Positions 24,879-33,902 of a DNA stretch of 64,000 bases are shown here, one piece after another. Origin of the DNA: Brevundimonas sp. LM2 (GTDB lineage: Bacteria > Pseudomonadota > Alphaproteobacteria > Caulobacterales > Caulobacteraceae); assembly GCF_002002865.1 (NCBI RefSeq), contig NZ_CP019508.1, positions 3,328,501 through 3,392,500 of the forward strand, written 5' to 3'. The notes below the pieces were generated by a model, which saw only the letters and a program-made list of their open reading frames with translations, was not told the DNA's origin and searched no databases. Both the position numbers and the translations under genes were made by a program. Position 1 is the stretch's first letter; every line of letters begins with the position of its first letter.

Positions 24879-25523
24879 TTACGAGATAGGATGGTCCGAT
24901 TTGGTCACCACCCCGTGAGCCCTGACAAAGGCATCGACGTGCGCGTGCGCGTAATCCTGAATGTCGAGAGGCCGGGTGCCCGAGCCTCCGAGTTCGCGCT
25001 GGTGGAAATGCGCGATGAGCAGCGGTGACAGAAGCGCCACGGCCGCCACACGCGTATCGACGCGCCGCATCTCGCCGCGCTGCTGATGCTGATCGAACCG
25101 GGACTCGATCGCCAGGAGGGTCGGCTCGAGGATGTGGACGAGATAGGCCGGGCCGATCCGGTCGTTCCGCAGGCCTTCGCGCAAACCCAGGGCGTGGATC
25201 TCGGAGACTCCGAACGCCAGCCCCTCGACGATCATCTGCGCAAGCGCGGCGATCGACTCCGAGAACGGCATCTCCGCGATACGCAGGCGCTCGAGGTGCA
25301 CCACCCCCTGCTTGCCGAAGTCGTCGAGCAGTGCGGCGACCAGATCCTCGCGCCGCCCGAAATAGTGTCTCACGGTGGGAACCGTCACCCCCGCTGCCGC
25401 TGCCAGCTCTCGCAGGCTTGGCGGCGGCTGGTTGCGCGCGATCAGCCGCACGCGGAACGCCTGCAAAAGCGCGGCCCGTTTCTCGTCATGTCCGGCGCTT
25501 CGCGCGCCCTTGGTTTTGGCCAT
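24879..25523 (-). CDS. TetR-family regulator
   Basis: 214 aa. HTH about residues 15-65: PPSLRELAAAAGVTVPTVRH, then YFGRREDLVAALLDDFGKQG. The C-terminal domain is helical. It is on the same strand as, and 48 bp downstream of, a short-chain dehydrogenase gene, so they probably form one unit with the regulator controlling it. The 167 bp between this gene and the kinase gene on the other strand hold nothing clear. Confidence 0.85.
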   Translation of the reverse strand: MAKTKGARSAGHDEKRAALLQAFRVRLIARNQPPPSLRELAAAAGVTVPTVRHYFGRREDLVAALLDDFGKQGVVHLERLRIAEMPFSESIAALAQMIVEGLAFGVSEIHALGLREGLRNDRIGPAYLVHILEPTLLAIESRFDQHQQRGEMRRVDTRVAAVALLSPLLIAHFHQRELGGSGTRPLDIQDYAHAHVDAFVRAHGVVTKSDHPIS

Positions 25524-25571
25524 CGTTTTGATGTGACAGAGGCGGCCGCCAGCCGCAATCGCAGCCGGGCC

Positions 25572-26375
25572 TCACCTGCCCGGCTGGAACACGCCGGACA
25601 GTTTTCGAAATCCGGCGCGCAAAAGGTTGCCGATCAGCCGGGTCCGCGTCAGCCAGTCGAGTCGGTGCCCATTTCGGCGGGTATCGAGGATGCGAGGTGC
25701 CATCCACCGCGCCACTATGCGCGTGTCGTCGCCCAACAGCGCCAGGATTCGCGCTGCCCGCGCATCGGGGATCGCGTCGGACCCGAACGCGACGCGCGTC
25801 GGCATGATGCCCGGCCTCAGAAAGCCGATCCGTACCGGGCCCGCCGCATTCTCCTTCGCCAGCACCCTGAACAGATAGGTGACCCCCGCCTTGGTTGCCC
25901 CATAGATGCCGGCGCCCTCGAGGACGAAGCCGCTGCTGCCGAGGCCTTCGGTGACCCAGATCTGCCCCCCGCCCTGCGCGCGCATCCGGTTCAGCGCGAC
26001 GCTCGTGCCTAAGAGGACGCCGGTCAGGTTGGTGTCGATCATCGCTCGGATCAGGGTCGGGTCGGTCGCCGCGATGTCCTCGCCTGCACCGCCCAGCCCG
26101 GCATTGTTGATCCAGTGGTCCACGCGCCCGAATGCGTCGATGGCGGCCTGCCAGGTGTGCAGGTGCCCCGCCTCGGACCGGACATCCGCGCCCACGCCGA
26201 CCGCGTGATCGGGGTGGAGCGCCCGCGCAACCGCTATCGCGTCAGAGGCGACGCGACCGGTAATGACCACCTTGCAGCCGAGCCGCAGGAATTGCTCGGC
26301 CAGGGCATGGCCGAACCCGGTCGTCCCTCCGGTGATGACGACGACCTGGCCGGGGCGAGCGACCTTTCCGGTCAT
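25572..26375 (-). CDS. short-chain dehydrogenase/reductase (SDR)
   Basis: 267 aa. The Rossmann start is VVVITGGTTGFGHALA (TGxxxGxG), followed by a GADVRS strand, INNAG (about 90-94), GSSG before the catalytic Tyr, and YGATK (Tyr and Lys, about 160-164). It is an NAD(P)-dependent oxidoreductase; the TGGTTGFG form and C-terminal tail with an RTRLIG stretch do not reveal the substrate. Neighbours are a TetR gene downstream and a TspO-like membrane protein gene upstream, all on the minus strand. Confidence 0.88.
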   Translation of the reverse strand: MTGKVARPGQVVVITGGTTGFGHALAEQFLRLGCKVVITGRVASDAIAVARALHPDHAVGVGADVRSEAGHLHTWQAAIDAFGRVDHWINNAGLGGAGEDIAATDPTLIRAMIDTNLTGVLLGTSVALNRMRAQGGGQIWVTEGLGSSGFVLEGAGIYGATKAGVTYLFRVLAKENAAGPVRIGFLRPGIMPTRVAFGSDAIPDARAARILALLGDDTRIVARWMAPRILDTRRNGHRLDWLTRTRLIGNLLRAGFRKLSGVFQPGR

Positions 26376-26558
26376 GTCACAGGCTTATCGTCGTCGCGAC
26401 GCGAACCTCCACGCACGCTGGCACGGAACGAGCTGGCGGGCCGCAGCCGCCCGACGGAACGCCATGGCCGCCGACGAACCACGCGTTGGCGACGGTCTGG
26501 CGACCGACGAAAACAGGACAGCCGGCAGCGGTGCATTCGCTTGCAAACCCATGGTCCA

Positions 26559-27359
26559 TCAGGCCGCTTCCGTCCGCGCCGGCCGTCGCGCAAATGCCAG
26601 ATAGGCCGCGATCGTGAGGATCAGGGCTGCCGAAGCACCAACGATCACGGCGATTTCCCCGAGCAGGACGCCCTTGTAGGCGATGCCGCCGAACGCCCAG
26701 ACAAGCACCAGGGCGTAGAAGATGTTCGCTCGGTTTGCACGCATCACAACAGCGCCGACCAGGCTTCCCACGATCGCCAGGATGGCGACCCATAGCCCAT
26801 CGGATAAGGGACCGCCGTCGAACCCGCCGGCATTGCCGAGCCAGCTCGAGGTATTGGCGATCGAAGCCACCGTGATCCAGGCCGTGAAAATGCTGACGGG
26901 GAAGATCACGAAGGCGAGCGTGGCGCCGCTGGGCTTGTCTTGGCGATACAGCCCGAAGAATGCGGCGAGCAGCGTCGCCAGCATCGCGAAGATGATCATG
27001 ACGGTCGCGACGCTGACGCCCGTTTCAACGGTCACCAACTCCCACGACGCGTTCAGCGCCATCGCGGACGCGGTCCACCAGCCAATCCTTCGCAGTCGAG
27101 GATCGGTCAGCTTGCCATGCAGCGCCTGAAAGATCGCGTAAGCCAACATGCCCAGGAAGATGACGCCCCAGATCGCAAACGTGAAGCCGGGGGGCGTGAA
27201 GAGCGCCGGTGACTGGACCGATCGCGTCCCGATATCGTTCACGCCCATCGTGACGGTAATCTGCGAAGCCAGCGCCTGCGCCACCGCGAAGATGATCACC
27301 GCTGAGGCGCGGACGCGGTCGTTAACCAGCGGACGATCGCCTTCGGATCGACTTGTCAT
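26559..27359 (-). CDS. TspO-like polytopic membrane protein (paralogue 1)
   Basis: 266 aa from the ATG at 27359, which has a GGAGGG site; the upstream frame extension lacks protein-like composition. About seven membrane helices. The core segment SPALFTPPGFTFAIWGVIFLGMLAYAIFQAL resembles the Pro-Gly-x-x-F-x-x-W region of TspO/tryptophan-rich sensory proteins, and databases name related 250-280-aa proteins that way. TspO itself is shorter (about 160 aa, five helices), so a porphyrin- or tetrapyrrole-related role is only a guess. A clearly related protein is encoded divergently at 27617. Confidence 0.75.
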   Translation of the reverse strand: MTSRSEGDRPLVNDRVRASAVIIFAVAQALASQITVTMGVNDIGTRSVQSPALFTPPGFTFAIWGVIFLGMLAYAIFQALHGKLTDPRLRRIGWWTASAMALNASWELVTVETGVSVATVMIIFAMLATLLAAFFGLYRQDKPSGATLAFVIFPVSIFTAWITVASIANTSSWLGNAGGFDGGPLSDGLWVAILAIVGSLVGAVVMRANRANIFYALVLVWAFGGIAYKGVLLGEIAVIVGASAALILTIAAYLAFARRPARTEAA

Positions 27360-27404
27360 CAGGAACCCTCCGTATCTCAGTTGCGATAGATAATTCCCCT
27401 TATT

Positions 27405-27490
27405 TCCGCAATGCATTTTCGGCGGGCCGAGCGGGACGGCAACCCTTCTCATAATGTATTGCGGATGATATACGTTTTTTTTATAATGTA
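27405..27490. promoter_or_regulatory. inverted repeat and direct repeats between divergent paralogues
   Basis: TCCGCAATGCATT at 27405-27417 and AATGTATTGCGGA at 27453-27465 form a 13-bp inverted repeat with one mismatch, arms separated by 35 bp. ATAATGTA also occurs twice in direct orientation, at 27451 and 27483, 32 bp apart (about three helical turns). The region is unusually AT-rich for this window, with a run of eight T. It probably controls one or both TspO-like genes. Confidence 0.55.
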
Positions 27491-27616
27491 GAGGCAAGCG
27501 TCATCGGCCATCAGCTTTTTCCAGTGTAGAGACCGCCCGCTCGTTATCGCCACTCTCGGCGGCCGACCGACGTCAAGCAGACACACGACGATTCCCATCT
27601 CCCAAGAGGCCGCTCC

Positions 27617-28402
27617 ATGACCCCGGACCGTCTGCGCCAGATCGCCAATCTCCTGTTCGCCCTGGGACAGTTGCTCCTGCCGCTGCTGATCTTCACCCGC
27701 GGATTCGACGCCTCGACGGCGCAGGGCCCCTCGGCTGCCGCGCCGAATCCCGCCTCACCGGCCGGCTATGCCTTCGCGGTTTGGGGCGTGATCTATCTGG
27801 GCGGCCTTGCCTATGCCGTGCTGCAGAGCCTCCCCGGCGCGGGTGCCGATCCGCTGTTCCGGCGCATCGGATGGCTGACGGCGGCGGGCTTCGCCCTGTG
27901 CTGCGCTTGGCTGTATTTCGCGCGGTTCGGACCGGTTCTGCTGACCGTCCCGATCATCTTCGGCATGCTGATCACCCTCGGCCCGGCGCTGATGATCGCA
28001 CTCCAGCCCTCGACGTCGATCGGCTGGACGCGCGAGGCCTTCGTCCGCGTGCCGTTGGCGATCTATGTCGGCTGGCTGACCGCCGCCACCTTCGTCAATG
28101 CCGCCGATGTTCTCCCGGATTATGGCTTCGATCGCTTCGGTCTGTCGCCGCTCATCTTCGGGCTCGGCGTGATTGGCGCGGCCGCCGTGCTGGCGATCTC
28201 GGTCGTTCTGTTCAGGCCCCATCCCGCCTATGTCGCGACGGTGCTCTGGGCGCTCGTCGCGATAGCCGTGGCGGCGGGGCGACCCGGGCTAGGCAACCCG
28301 GTCTCGCTCGCCGCATGCGGAGCTGCGGCCCTGCTGCTCGGCGTCGCGGCGATCCGCTTGCTCCCGCGCGCGACGAGCGGAAACGGCTTCGCCTCGGGTT
28401 AG
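27617..28402 (+). CDS. TspO-like polytopic membrane protein (paralogue 2)
   Basis: 261 aa. About seven helices. SPAGYAFAVWGVIYLGGLAYAVLQSL aligns directly with the same segment of the divergent paralogue at 26559, and both continue with DPxxRRIGWxTAxxxAL. The pair therefore arose by duplication and share a regulatory region. It starts after a weak AGAGG site (27605-27609). Its stop overlaps the convergent small gene by four bases. Function unknown; the TspO-like label rests on the aromatic/Pro-Gly motif only. Confidence 0.75.
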   Translation: MTPDRLRQIANLLFALGQLLLPLLIFTRGFDASTAQGPSAAAPNPASPAGYAFAVWGVIYLGGLAYAVLQSLPGAGADPLFRRIGWLTAAGFALCCAWLYFARFGPVLLTVPIIFGMLITLGPALMIALQPSTSIGWTREAFVRVPLAIYVGWLTAATFVNAADVLPDYGFDRFGLSPLIFGLGVIGAAAVLAISVVLFRPHPAYVATVLWALVAIAVAAGRPGLGNPVSLAACGAAALLLGVAAIRLLPRATSGNGFASG

Positions 28403-28854
28403 GCCTTCGGCACACCCCGCCTCGTCGAGCCGCGGCCTGATCTGGATTGCCAGAACAGAACGCCAGACCGGTCCATCTTCCCAGCGGCGCGGAAGTCATC
28501 GATCAGGGAGGCGGCCTGGTCGATGGAGAGAGCGGTAAAGTGGCGCCGGTTGCCGAACATATGGTCCATGACGGACGACCAGGCCGGTAGAGCGGGGTCA
28601 CGAGACACGAACACGGTCAGGGCGGCGGGCGGTTCAGCCGCCCGAAACACCGCTGCAAGGCGTTCGACATCGCTCAAGGTCGCATCGGGTACGTGCCCCC
28701 CCACAGCGTTGATCCAGTCCCAGCCTGCCAGTTCCGGGCGCTGCTGAACGAGTTGGATGATTTCATCCGTCAGCCGACTGGCGGTCAGCGGACCGCGCAG
28801 GACCAGCACGACGCGACGCGACGGAGTCAAAACAGAGATCTCAAAATCCTGCAT
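28399..28854 (-). CDS. conserved small protein, STAS-like length, unknown
   Basis: 151 aa. Predicted alternating beta/alpha pattern: FEISVLTPSRRVVLVLRGPL, then LTDEIIQLVQQRPELAGWDW, ALTVFVSRD, and a conserved-looking MFGNRRHFTALSIDQAASLI near residue 105-125. This looks like the short cytosolic SpoIIAA/STAS-like proteins found in Caulobacterales, but I cannot name the family with confidence. The C-terminal 25 residues are basic and low-complexity (RSGRGSTRRG). The 3' ends of this gene and the TspO-like gene overlap by four bases. Confidence 0.65.
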   Translation of the reverse strand: MQDFEISVLTPSRRVVLVLRGPLTASRLTDEIIQLVQQRPELAGWDWINAVGGHVPDATLSDVERLAAVFRAAEPPAALTVFVSRDPALPAWSSVMDHMFGNRRHFTALSIDQAASLIDDFRAAGKMDRSGVLFWQSRSGRGSTRRGVPKA

Positions 28855-29035
28855 TCAGGCCACGGCTCCGTTTGGCCAAAGCATTATCGTTAACACTGCC
28901 GCCCCAAAAGCGCCCGCGCGCCGTTTCTGCAGGCGACGCCTGTCGCTTGCAAGGTCATGGTCTCCCCCGCGTTCGGCGACGGCAGCCCTTCAGGACGGTG
29001 TGATTTGGCTCGACACGACCGGCCTGTGGAGGCGG

Positions 29036-29836
29036 TCACGGCCGCACAGCATTCAGGAACGGCCGTCCGGCCAGCGCCTGAAAGAAAGCGGCCAGGGTCA
29101 ACCCGGTCCAGAGGAGACTGAACAGGACCACGGAGGCGATCGCCGCGGTCGAGGGCAGAATTAGAGACGCGGCCAGGCCCCATGCCGGCACGACCTGGAT
29201 CATATGGGTCGCAAGGAAATGCGGCGGGCGCAGGTCGCCGGCCGACCTCGACCAGCCCGTAATGGGCATAGGCCGGACGCCGGAAATCGGCCGGCCCACG
29301 AGATGGCCCATGTTCGCCCCCATCCGAAAGGCGGTCACCACGGTCAGCACCGTGCCACCGACCAGGCCCAGGACGACGGCGAGGCGGAGAGGGGCGACGA
29401 GGCTGGTCTCATGGTCGATTGCGACGACCAGCCCTATGACGCCGGCGGGCAGGATGATGACCGCGGCTCCAAGGGCCATGAGCGAATACATCATGGCGTA
29501 GAACGGCGTCGAGACGTTGAAGTGAGACGCCTTTTGCCGGGCGGCTTGAACCGAAATGTAGCCGACCTCTCCACCGGCCGCGAGCCCCGACACCGCTGCC
29601 AGCAGCGCCAGGCCGAGGCTGTGCCGCCAGTCAGGACCGAGGCTGCCCATCACCAACGCCAGGGTGGCGAAATGCACCGCGAGCGAGACGGCGAATTTCG
29701 ACGGCTTGGACCAGACCCCGACCGGACCCACTCGCCGCCTGTCCAGGTGTTGCAAGACCAGCAGGATCAGAAAGACGATCCCGAACACCACGGCCGTGCC
29801 CCACCAGAGCCTCTCGGCCGACATCCCGGTACCCAT
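29036..29836 (-). CDS. polytopic membrane protein, unknown, with paired histidines
   Basis: 266 aa with about seven membrane helices. Hydrophilic signatures between helices look conserved: WSKPSKF (about 42-48), ARQKASHFNVSTPFYAMMYS (about 98-117) and RPPHFLATHMIQ (about 208-219). The two histidines five residues apart beside a helix, plus the SHFN histidine, could bind a metal or haem, but this is inference. It follows the dehydrogenase gene at 29843 by six bases, so the two form an operon. No known transporter motif is seen. Confidence 0.72.
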   Translation of the reverse strand: MGTGMSAERLWWGTAVVFGIVFLILLVLQHLDRRRVGPVGVWSKPSKFAVSLAVHFATLALVMGSLGPDWRHSLGLALLAAVSGLAAGGEVGYISVQAARQKASHFNVSTPFYAMMYSLMALGAAVIILPAGVIGLVVAIDHETSLVAPLRLAVVLGLVGGTVLTVVTAFRMGANMGHLVGRPISGVRPMPITGWSRSAGDLRPPHFLATHMIQVVPAWGLAASLILPSTAAIASVVLFSLLWTGLTLAAFFQALAGRPFLNAVRP

Positions 29837-29842
29837 CGCGAC

Positions 29843-30691
29843 CTATGCCCGACCTGTGGCGGCAGGTCGGGTCCGGGTCATTCCGGCCATGACGAGCGCC
29901 ATGATGCGGCTACGACCCCGACGCGGCAGCGGGGCCAGCGAATATTCCAGGAGTTTGGAGAGCAAACCCGGACGGACCGTCGTGGCACGGCCCAGCCGGG
30001 TCAGTGCCTGCCTCGCCACGACCTCGGGTGCCTCGCTCAAGCCCATGGTCATTTTGGCCCGTCGCGCGAAACCGCTGCGGATCGGTCCCGGCGCCACCGC
30101 CAGTACATCCACGCCGAAGGGTTTGAACTCGGGACGAATACCCTCCGCCAGGGTCTGGATGAAGGCCTTGGTCGCGGCATAGTTGGCCGCCCGCGGAACC
30201 CCCTGAAACGCGACGAGGGAGCTCATCAGGATGATCCCGCCATGGCCCCTGTCGGCGAATCGACGACCGAACAGATGGGTCAGTTCGACGACCGCTCGAC
30301 AGTTTACATCGATCATGGACAGTTCGGTCCCGATGTCGCTGTCGAGAAAGGCACCCGCCGTGCCGAAGCCGGCGGCCGCCACGAGCAGGCCGACATCGAG
30401 CCCTACCGTGGCCGCCGCGACCTTGGCGACCGCGTCGGCCTGCGACAGATCACAGGGGAGCGTTCTGCAGTCGACGCCATGGCGTCCTCTGAGGGTGTCG
30501 GCGACGCGCTCGAGCCCTTCAGCGCTGCGGGCCACCAGCAACAGATGAAAGCCCGCGGCGGCGAGTTGCCGGGCAAGGGCCTGGCCTATGCCGTCAGAGG
30601 CGCCGGTGATCACCGCCCAAGGTCCGTATCGCGCCAGGGGCTCGAGCCGGCGGGGGTCTGGATTCAGGGATCGGGGATGGGGGGTCGTCAC
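29843..30691 (-). CDS. short-chain dehydrogenase/reductase (SDR)
   Basis: 282 aa from a GTG at 30691, chosen because GGAG lies seven bases upstream; the longer frame to 30814 has no such signal and looks non-protein. Motifs: WAVITGASDGIGQALA, the strand motif AAAGFG where NNAG is usual, LMSS, and YAATK (catalytic Tyr and Lys). C-terminal RRAKMTMGLSEAPEVVARQA resembles the 17-beta-HSD/DltE-like SDR group acting on ketones or lipids. It is co-transcribed with the membrane protein gene at 29036 and lies 155 bp downstream of the RND pump gene. Confidence 0.85.
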   Translation of the reverse strand: MTTPHPRSLNPDPRRLEPLARYGPWAVITGASDGIGQALARQLAAAGFHLLLVARSAEGLERVADTLRGRHGVDCRTLPCDLSQADAVAKVAAATVGLDVGLLVAAAGFGTAGAFLDSDIGTELSMIDVNCRAVVELTHLFGRRFADRGHGGIILMSSLVAFQGVPRAANYAATKAFIQTLAEGIRPEFKPFGVDVLAVAPGPIRSGFARRAKMTMGLSEAPEVVARQALTRLGRATTVRPGLLSKLLEYSLAPLPRRGRSRIMALVMAGMTRTRPAATGRA

Positions 30692-30845
30692 GACGGCACT
30701 CCATGGCAAAAGGACTGATGTTCGGGGCAAGACGGCGTCGGCAGGCCGACCATGAATGGATCTGCCTCGGCTTTGAGCACCGATTCCAGGGTCCGTGGCG
30801 TCAACGCCCTGCACCTCCGAGCACGCGGCGGCAGCAAGCGGCGGA

Positions 30846-33800
30846 TCATTGCCTCGCTCCGACGTCGCGCCGATTCAGCAGCAGATAGGTGACGGGTGTG
30901 GCGACCCGGGCCAGAAGGGTGGACGCGGTCAGGCCTCCGATCAGGGCAATGGCCATCGGCGAATAAAGGCCGTTGTTCTCCAGGGCGAGCGGGATCAGGC
31001 CGCCGATCGCCGTCACCGAGGTCAGCAGGACGGGCAGGAACCGAAGCTCGCCGGCGCGTTCCACGGCCTCTCGAACCGGCGTGCCGGCGGCGCGCAGCTG
31101 TTCGGTGAAATCGACCAGCAGGATCGAGTTCTTGATCTCGATGCCGATCAGGGCAATCAGCCCGACGGCGGCCGTGAACGACAGGGCGTTCCCCGTCAGC
31201 CAGAGCGCCACCACCGCGCCGAAGACGCCGAACGGGATGATTCCGGCGACCACGGCAACGGTCCTGAACCGGCCGAACTCCAGCACCAGAACCGCGAGTA
31301 TCCCCAGCGACGAGACCACGATCGCCGGGATCAGACCCGAAAAACTGCGCGACTTCGTATCGGCCTCGCCGCCGAGCGTGACGGCATAACCGGGCGGCAG
31401 CGTCACCTCCGCCCCGATCCGGTCCACGGAGTCCTGGGTGGCGCGGCTGGTCAGCATGCCCGGCGCGACATAGGCCGAGACCGTGACCGTGCGGGTGCGT
31501 TTCAGGCGATCGATCCGCGCGGCCTGCGACACCAGCACCGGCGTCGCGAGGGCCGAGAGCGGCACCCCCTGCCCCGACACGGTCGGCACGAAGATCGCCG
31601 ACAACGCGTCGATGTCGTTGTAGCCGGCCATGGGCAACCGGACGGTGACGGGAAAGTCGTCGCCCTCGGCGTCACGCAGACTGGCGACGCGCACCCCGGA
31701 AAGGCCCAGCTGAACGGTCCGGCGCAGGCTTCCGGCACTCACGCCCAGAGCTGCGGCGGCCGCCTCATCGACCTGCAGATGGACGTCGGTGCGCGGCAGA
31801 CGCAGCGGGTTGCCGATATCGCGCAGCCCCGGCGTGGTCGCCATGACCTGCTCGACCTCAAGCGACAGGCGCGACAAGGTCTCGACATCCGGCCCGGAGA
31901 TGCGCACGGCGATCGGGGCCTCGACCTCCGGGCCGTTGACGAAGGTGACGATGCTGATGCGCGCCCCGCGGTAGGCGGCGAACTCGGCCCGCAGCCTCTC
32001 CAGCAGGGCCGGTGAGGATGCCGGTTCCCACGCCTCCAGTCCCACCGCCACCTCGCCGAAGGCCGCGTCGGTCTCGCGCTGGCCGACATTGTAGTAGAGC
32101 TGGGGATTGCCGCGCCCGGTATTGGCGGCCGTCCAGCGCACCTCCGGCACGCGGGCCAGTCTCGCTTCCACGAACCGCACGGCCGCGTCGGTCCGGGTCA
32201 GGGCCGTGCCCTGGGGCATCTCGATACGGATCAGGAACTGCGGCGTTTCGGCCGGAGGAAACAGGCTGGTGCCGATGACCCCGACCAGGGGTATGGCCAG
32301 GGCTGAAAGCGTCAGCAGACCGGCGAGCACCACGCCAGGCCGATCCAGCGCGCGGGCCAGCACCGGCGCATAGACGCGGTGAATGCCGCGATTGACCCAG
32401 CGCAGCAGGCGGTTGCCCTCGGGGTCGTGATCCCGCTTCAGAACCAGGCTCGCGACCAGCGGTATGACGGTCACGGCGACGATGAACGACCCCGCCACGG
32501 TGGCCAGAACCGTGACGGGCAGCGAGCGGATGAACTCGCCGGACGCCTCGGGCAGGGCCAGCAGCGGCAGGAAGGACAACATGAGACAGGCGGTGCAGCC
32601 GGCGATCGCCAGGGTGATCTGGCCCGTTCCCTGCACCACTGCCGTGACCCGATCCGCGCCGTCCCTGAGCCATCGCGCGATATTCTCGGTGACGACGATG
32701 GCGTCGTCGACCAGAAGCCCGAGGGACAGGACAAAGCCGGCGACGGCCAGCTGGTTCAGGGTGAACCCGAAGGCCGCAAGGATCAGCACCCCGATCAGCA
32801 GCGACAGCGGGATGGCCACCATCACCACGCCAGCGGCCCGGAGTCCGAGCGGCAGCAGCGTCAGGCTCACCAGCGCCAGGGCGATCAGAAAATCCCGGCC
32901 CAGCCGCCCCAGTCGCAAGGAGACATTGTCCGCCTGGGCGAACCCCCGGTCCAGGGTGACGCCCCCGGGCAGCGTACGCTCGAAGGCGTCCAGTTCGGCA
33001 GTGATGGCCGTCGACAGACGCGTGACATCCTGATCCTCGCCCTGGGTCGCGGTCAGCAGGATCGCGCGCCTGCCGTTGAACCGGGTGATGTGATCGGCCT
33101 CGGCCTCGGCCCAGCCGATCGTGGCGACGTCGCCCACCCTCAGGACCGCACCGTCCCCCGCCCGGATCGGAACGGCGGCGATGGCCGCAGCGTCGGGATA
33201 GGCGCCGCCATACTGGACGCTGAAGCGTCGGTCGTCCGACTGGATATTGCCGATGGGGGTCTCCAAACCCGCGGACCGCAGCGCGTCTGACACCGTGGCG
33301 GGGGCGATCCCGAGCGCGGTGAGCCTGGCCAGGTCCAGGGCAACCCGCATTTCCGTCTCCGGAGCGCCCCAGTAGCGGGCCTCGCGGATGCCGGGGATGG
33401 TCCCGATGCGCTCCCTCAGCCGGTCCGCAACCTTTTCGAGCCTGCGCATGGGCAGGGTCTCACTGACCAGGGCGACTTCCACGATGGACACGCCGATCGG
33501 CCGGGCCCGGATCACTTCGAGCCGCGCGAGGCCGGTCGGCAAGGTCGGACGAAGGGCATTCACCTCCCGGACCACATCATCATAGCTGCCGTCGGGATCG
33601 GTCCCCCAGTCGAACTCGACACGCGTCGCCGAGAGGCCGTCCCCGCTGCGTGACCGGACCTCCCTGAGGTCGTCGAGCCGGTAGACTGCATCCTCGATCG
33701 GCCGCGTCACCAGTTGTTCGACCTCGTCGGGCGTGGCCCCGGGAAGAACCGCATTGACGATGAAGGTCGGGGGATCGAGCTGCGGATCCTCGGTGCGGGG

Positions 33801-33902
33801 GATGGTCAGGAAGGCGCTCAACCCCAGGGCGAACAGCAGCTGCACGGCGACCAGGGTAAACTGCCAGCGTTGCAGGACGAACGCGGCCGGATTGAACCTC
33901 AT
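30846..33902 (-). CDS. RND-family efflux pump inner-membrane subunit
   Basis: 1018 aa, the usual length. Twelve-helix AcrB/MdtB-like protein: first helix about 12-32, a porter domain (FIVNAVLPGATPDEVEQLVTRPIE, PGIREARYWG), the TM4 segment LSLGLLVDDAIVVTEN with the proton-relay Asp pair, a second large loop, and a C-terminal GIEIKNSILLVDF. It exchanges protons for hydrophobic compounds in complex with the adaptor encoded just upstream (4-bp ATGA overlap). No outer-membrane channel gene is present, so a shared TolC-like channel is expected. Control by the divergent TetR protein is likely. Confidence 0.94.
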   Translation of the reverse strand: MRFNPAAFVLQRWQFTLVAVQLLFALGLSAFLTIPRTEDPQLDPPTFIVNAVLPGATPDEVEQLVTRPIEDAVYRLDDLREVRSRSGDGLSATRVEFDWGTDPDGSYDDVVREVNALRPTLPTGLARLEVIRARPIGVSIVEVALVSETLPMRRLEKVADRLRERIGTIPGIREARYWGAPETEMRVALDLARLTALGIAPATVSDALRSAGLETPIGNIQSDDRRFSVQYGGAYPDAAAIAAVPIRAGDGAVLRVGDVATIGWAEAEADHITRFNGRRAILLTATQGEDQDVTRLSTAITAELDAFERTLPGGVTLDRGFAQADNVSLRLGRLGRDFLIALALVSLTLLPLGLRAAGVVMVAIPLSLLIGVLILAAFGFTLNQLAVAGFVLSLGLLVDDAIVVTENIARWLRDGADRVTAVVQGTGQITLAIAGCTACLMLSFLPLLALPEASGEFIRSLPVTVLATVAGSFIVAVTVIPLVASLVLKRDHDPEGNRLLRWVNRGIHRVYAPVLARALDRPGVVLAGLLTLSALAIPLVGVIGTSLFPPAETPQFLIRIEMPQGTALTRTDAAVRFVEARLARVPEVRWTAANTGRGNPQLYYNVGQRETDAAFGEVAVGLEAWEPASSPALLERLRAEFAAYRGARISIVTFVNGPEVEAPIAVRISGPDVETLSRLSLEVEQVMATTPGLRDIGNPLRLPRTDVHLQVDEAAAAALGVSAGSLRRTVQLGLSGVRVASLRDAEGDDFPVTVRLPMAGYNDIDALSAIFVPTVSGQGVPLSALATPVLVSQAARIDRLKRTRTVTVSAYVAPGMLTSRATQDSVDRIGAEVTLPPGYAVTLGGEADTKSRSFSGLIPAIVVSSLGILAVLVLEFGRFRTVAVVAGIIPFGVFGAVVALWLTGNALSFTAAVGLIALIGIEIKNSILLVDFTEQLRAAGTPVREAVERAGELRFLPVLLTSVTAIGGLIPLALENNGLYSPMAIALIGGLTASTLLARVATPVTYLLLNRRDVGARQ

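Noticed and set aside
26559..27359. Classical TspO translocator protein
   Set aside because: It is about 100 residues longer than TspO with more predicted helices; only the Pro-Gly/aromatic segment is similar.
32379..33290. 303-residue plus-strand frame within the RND pump gene
   Set aside because: It runs antisense to a clear AcrB-type protein and is rich in Arg, Gln and Asp without domains.
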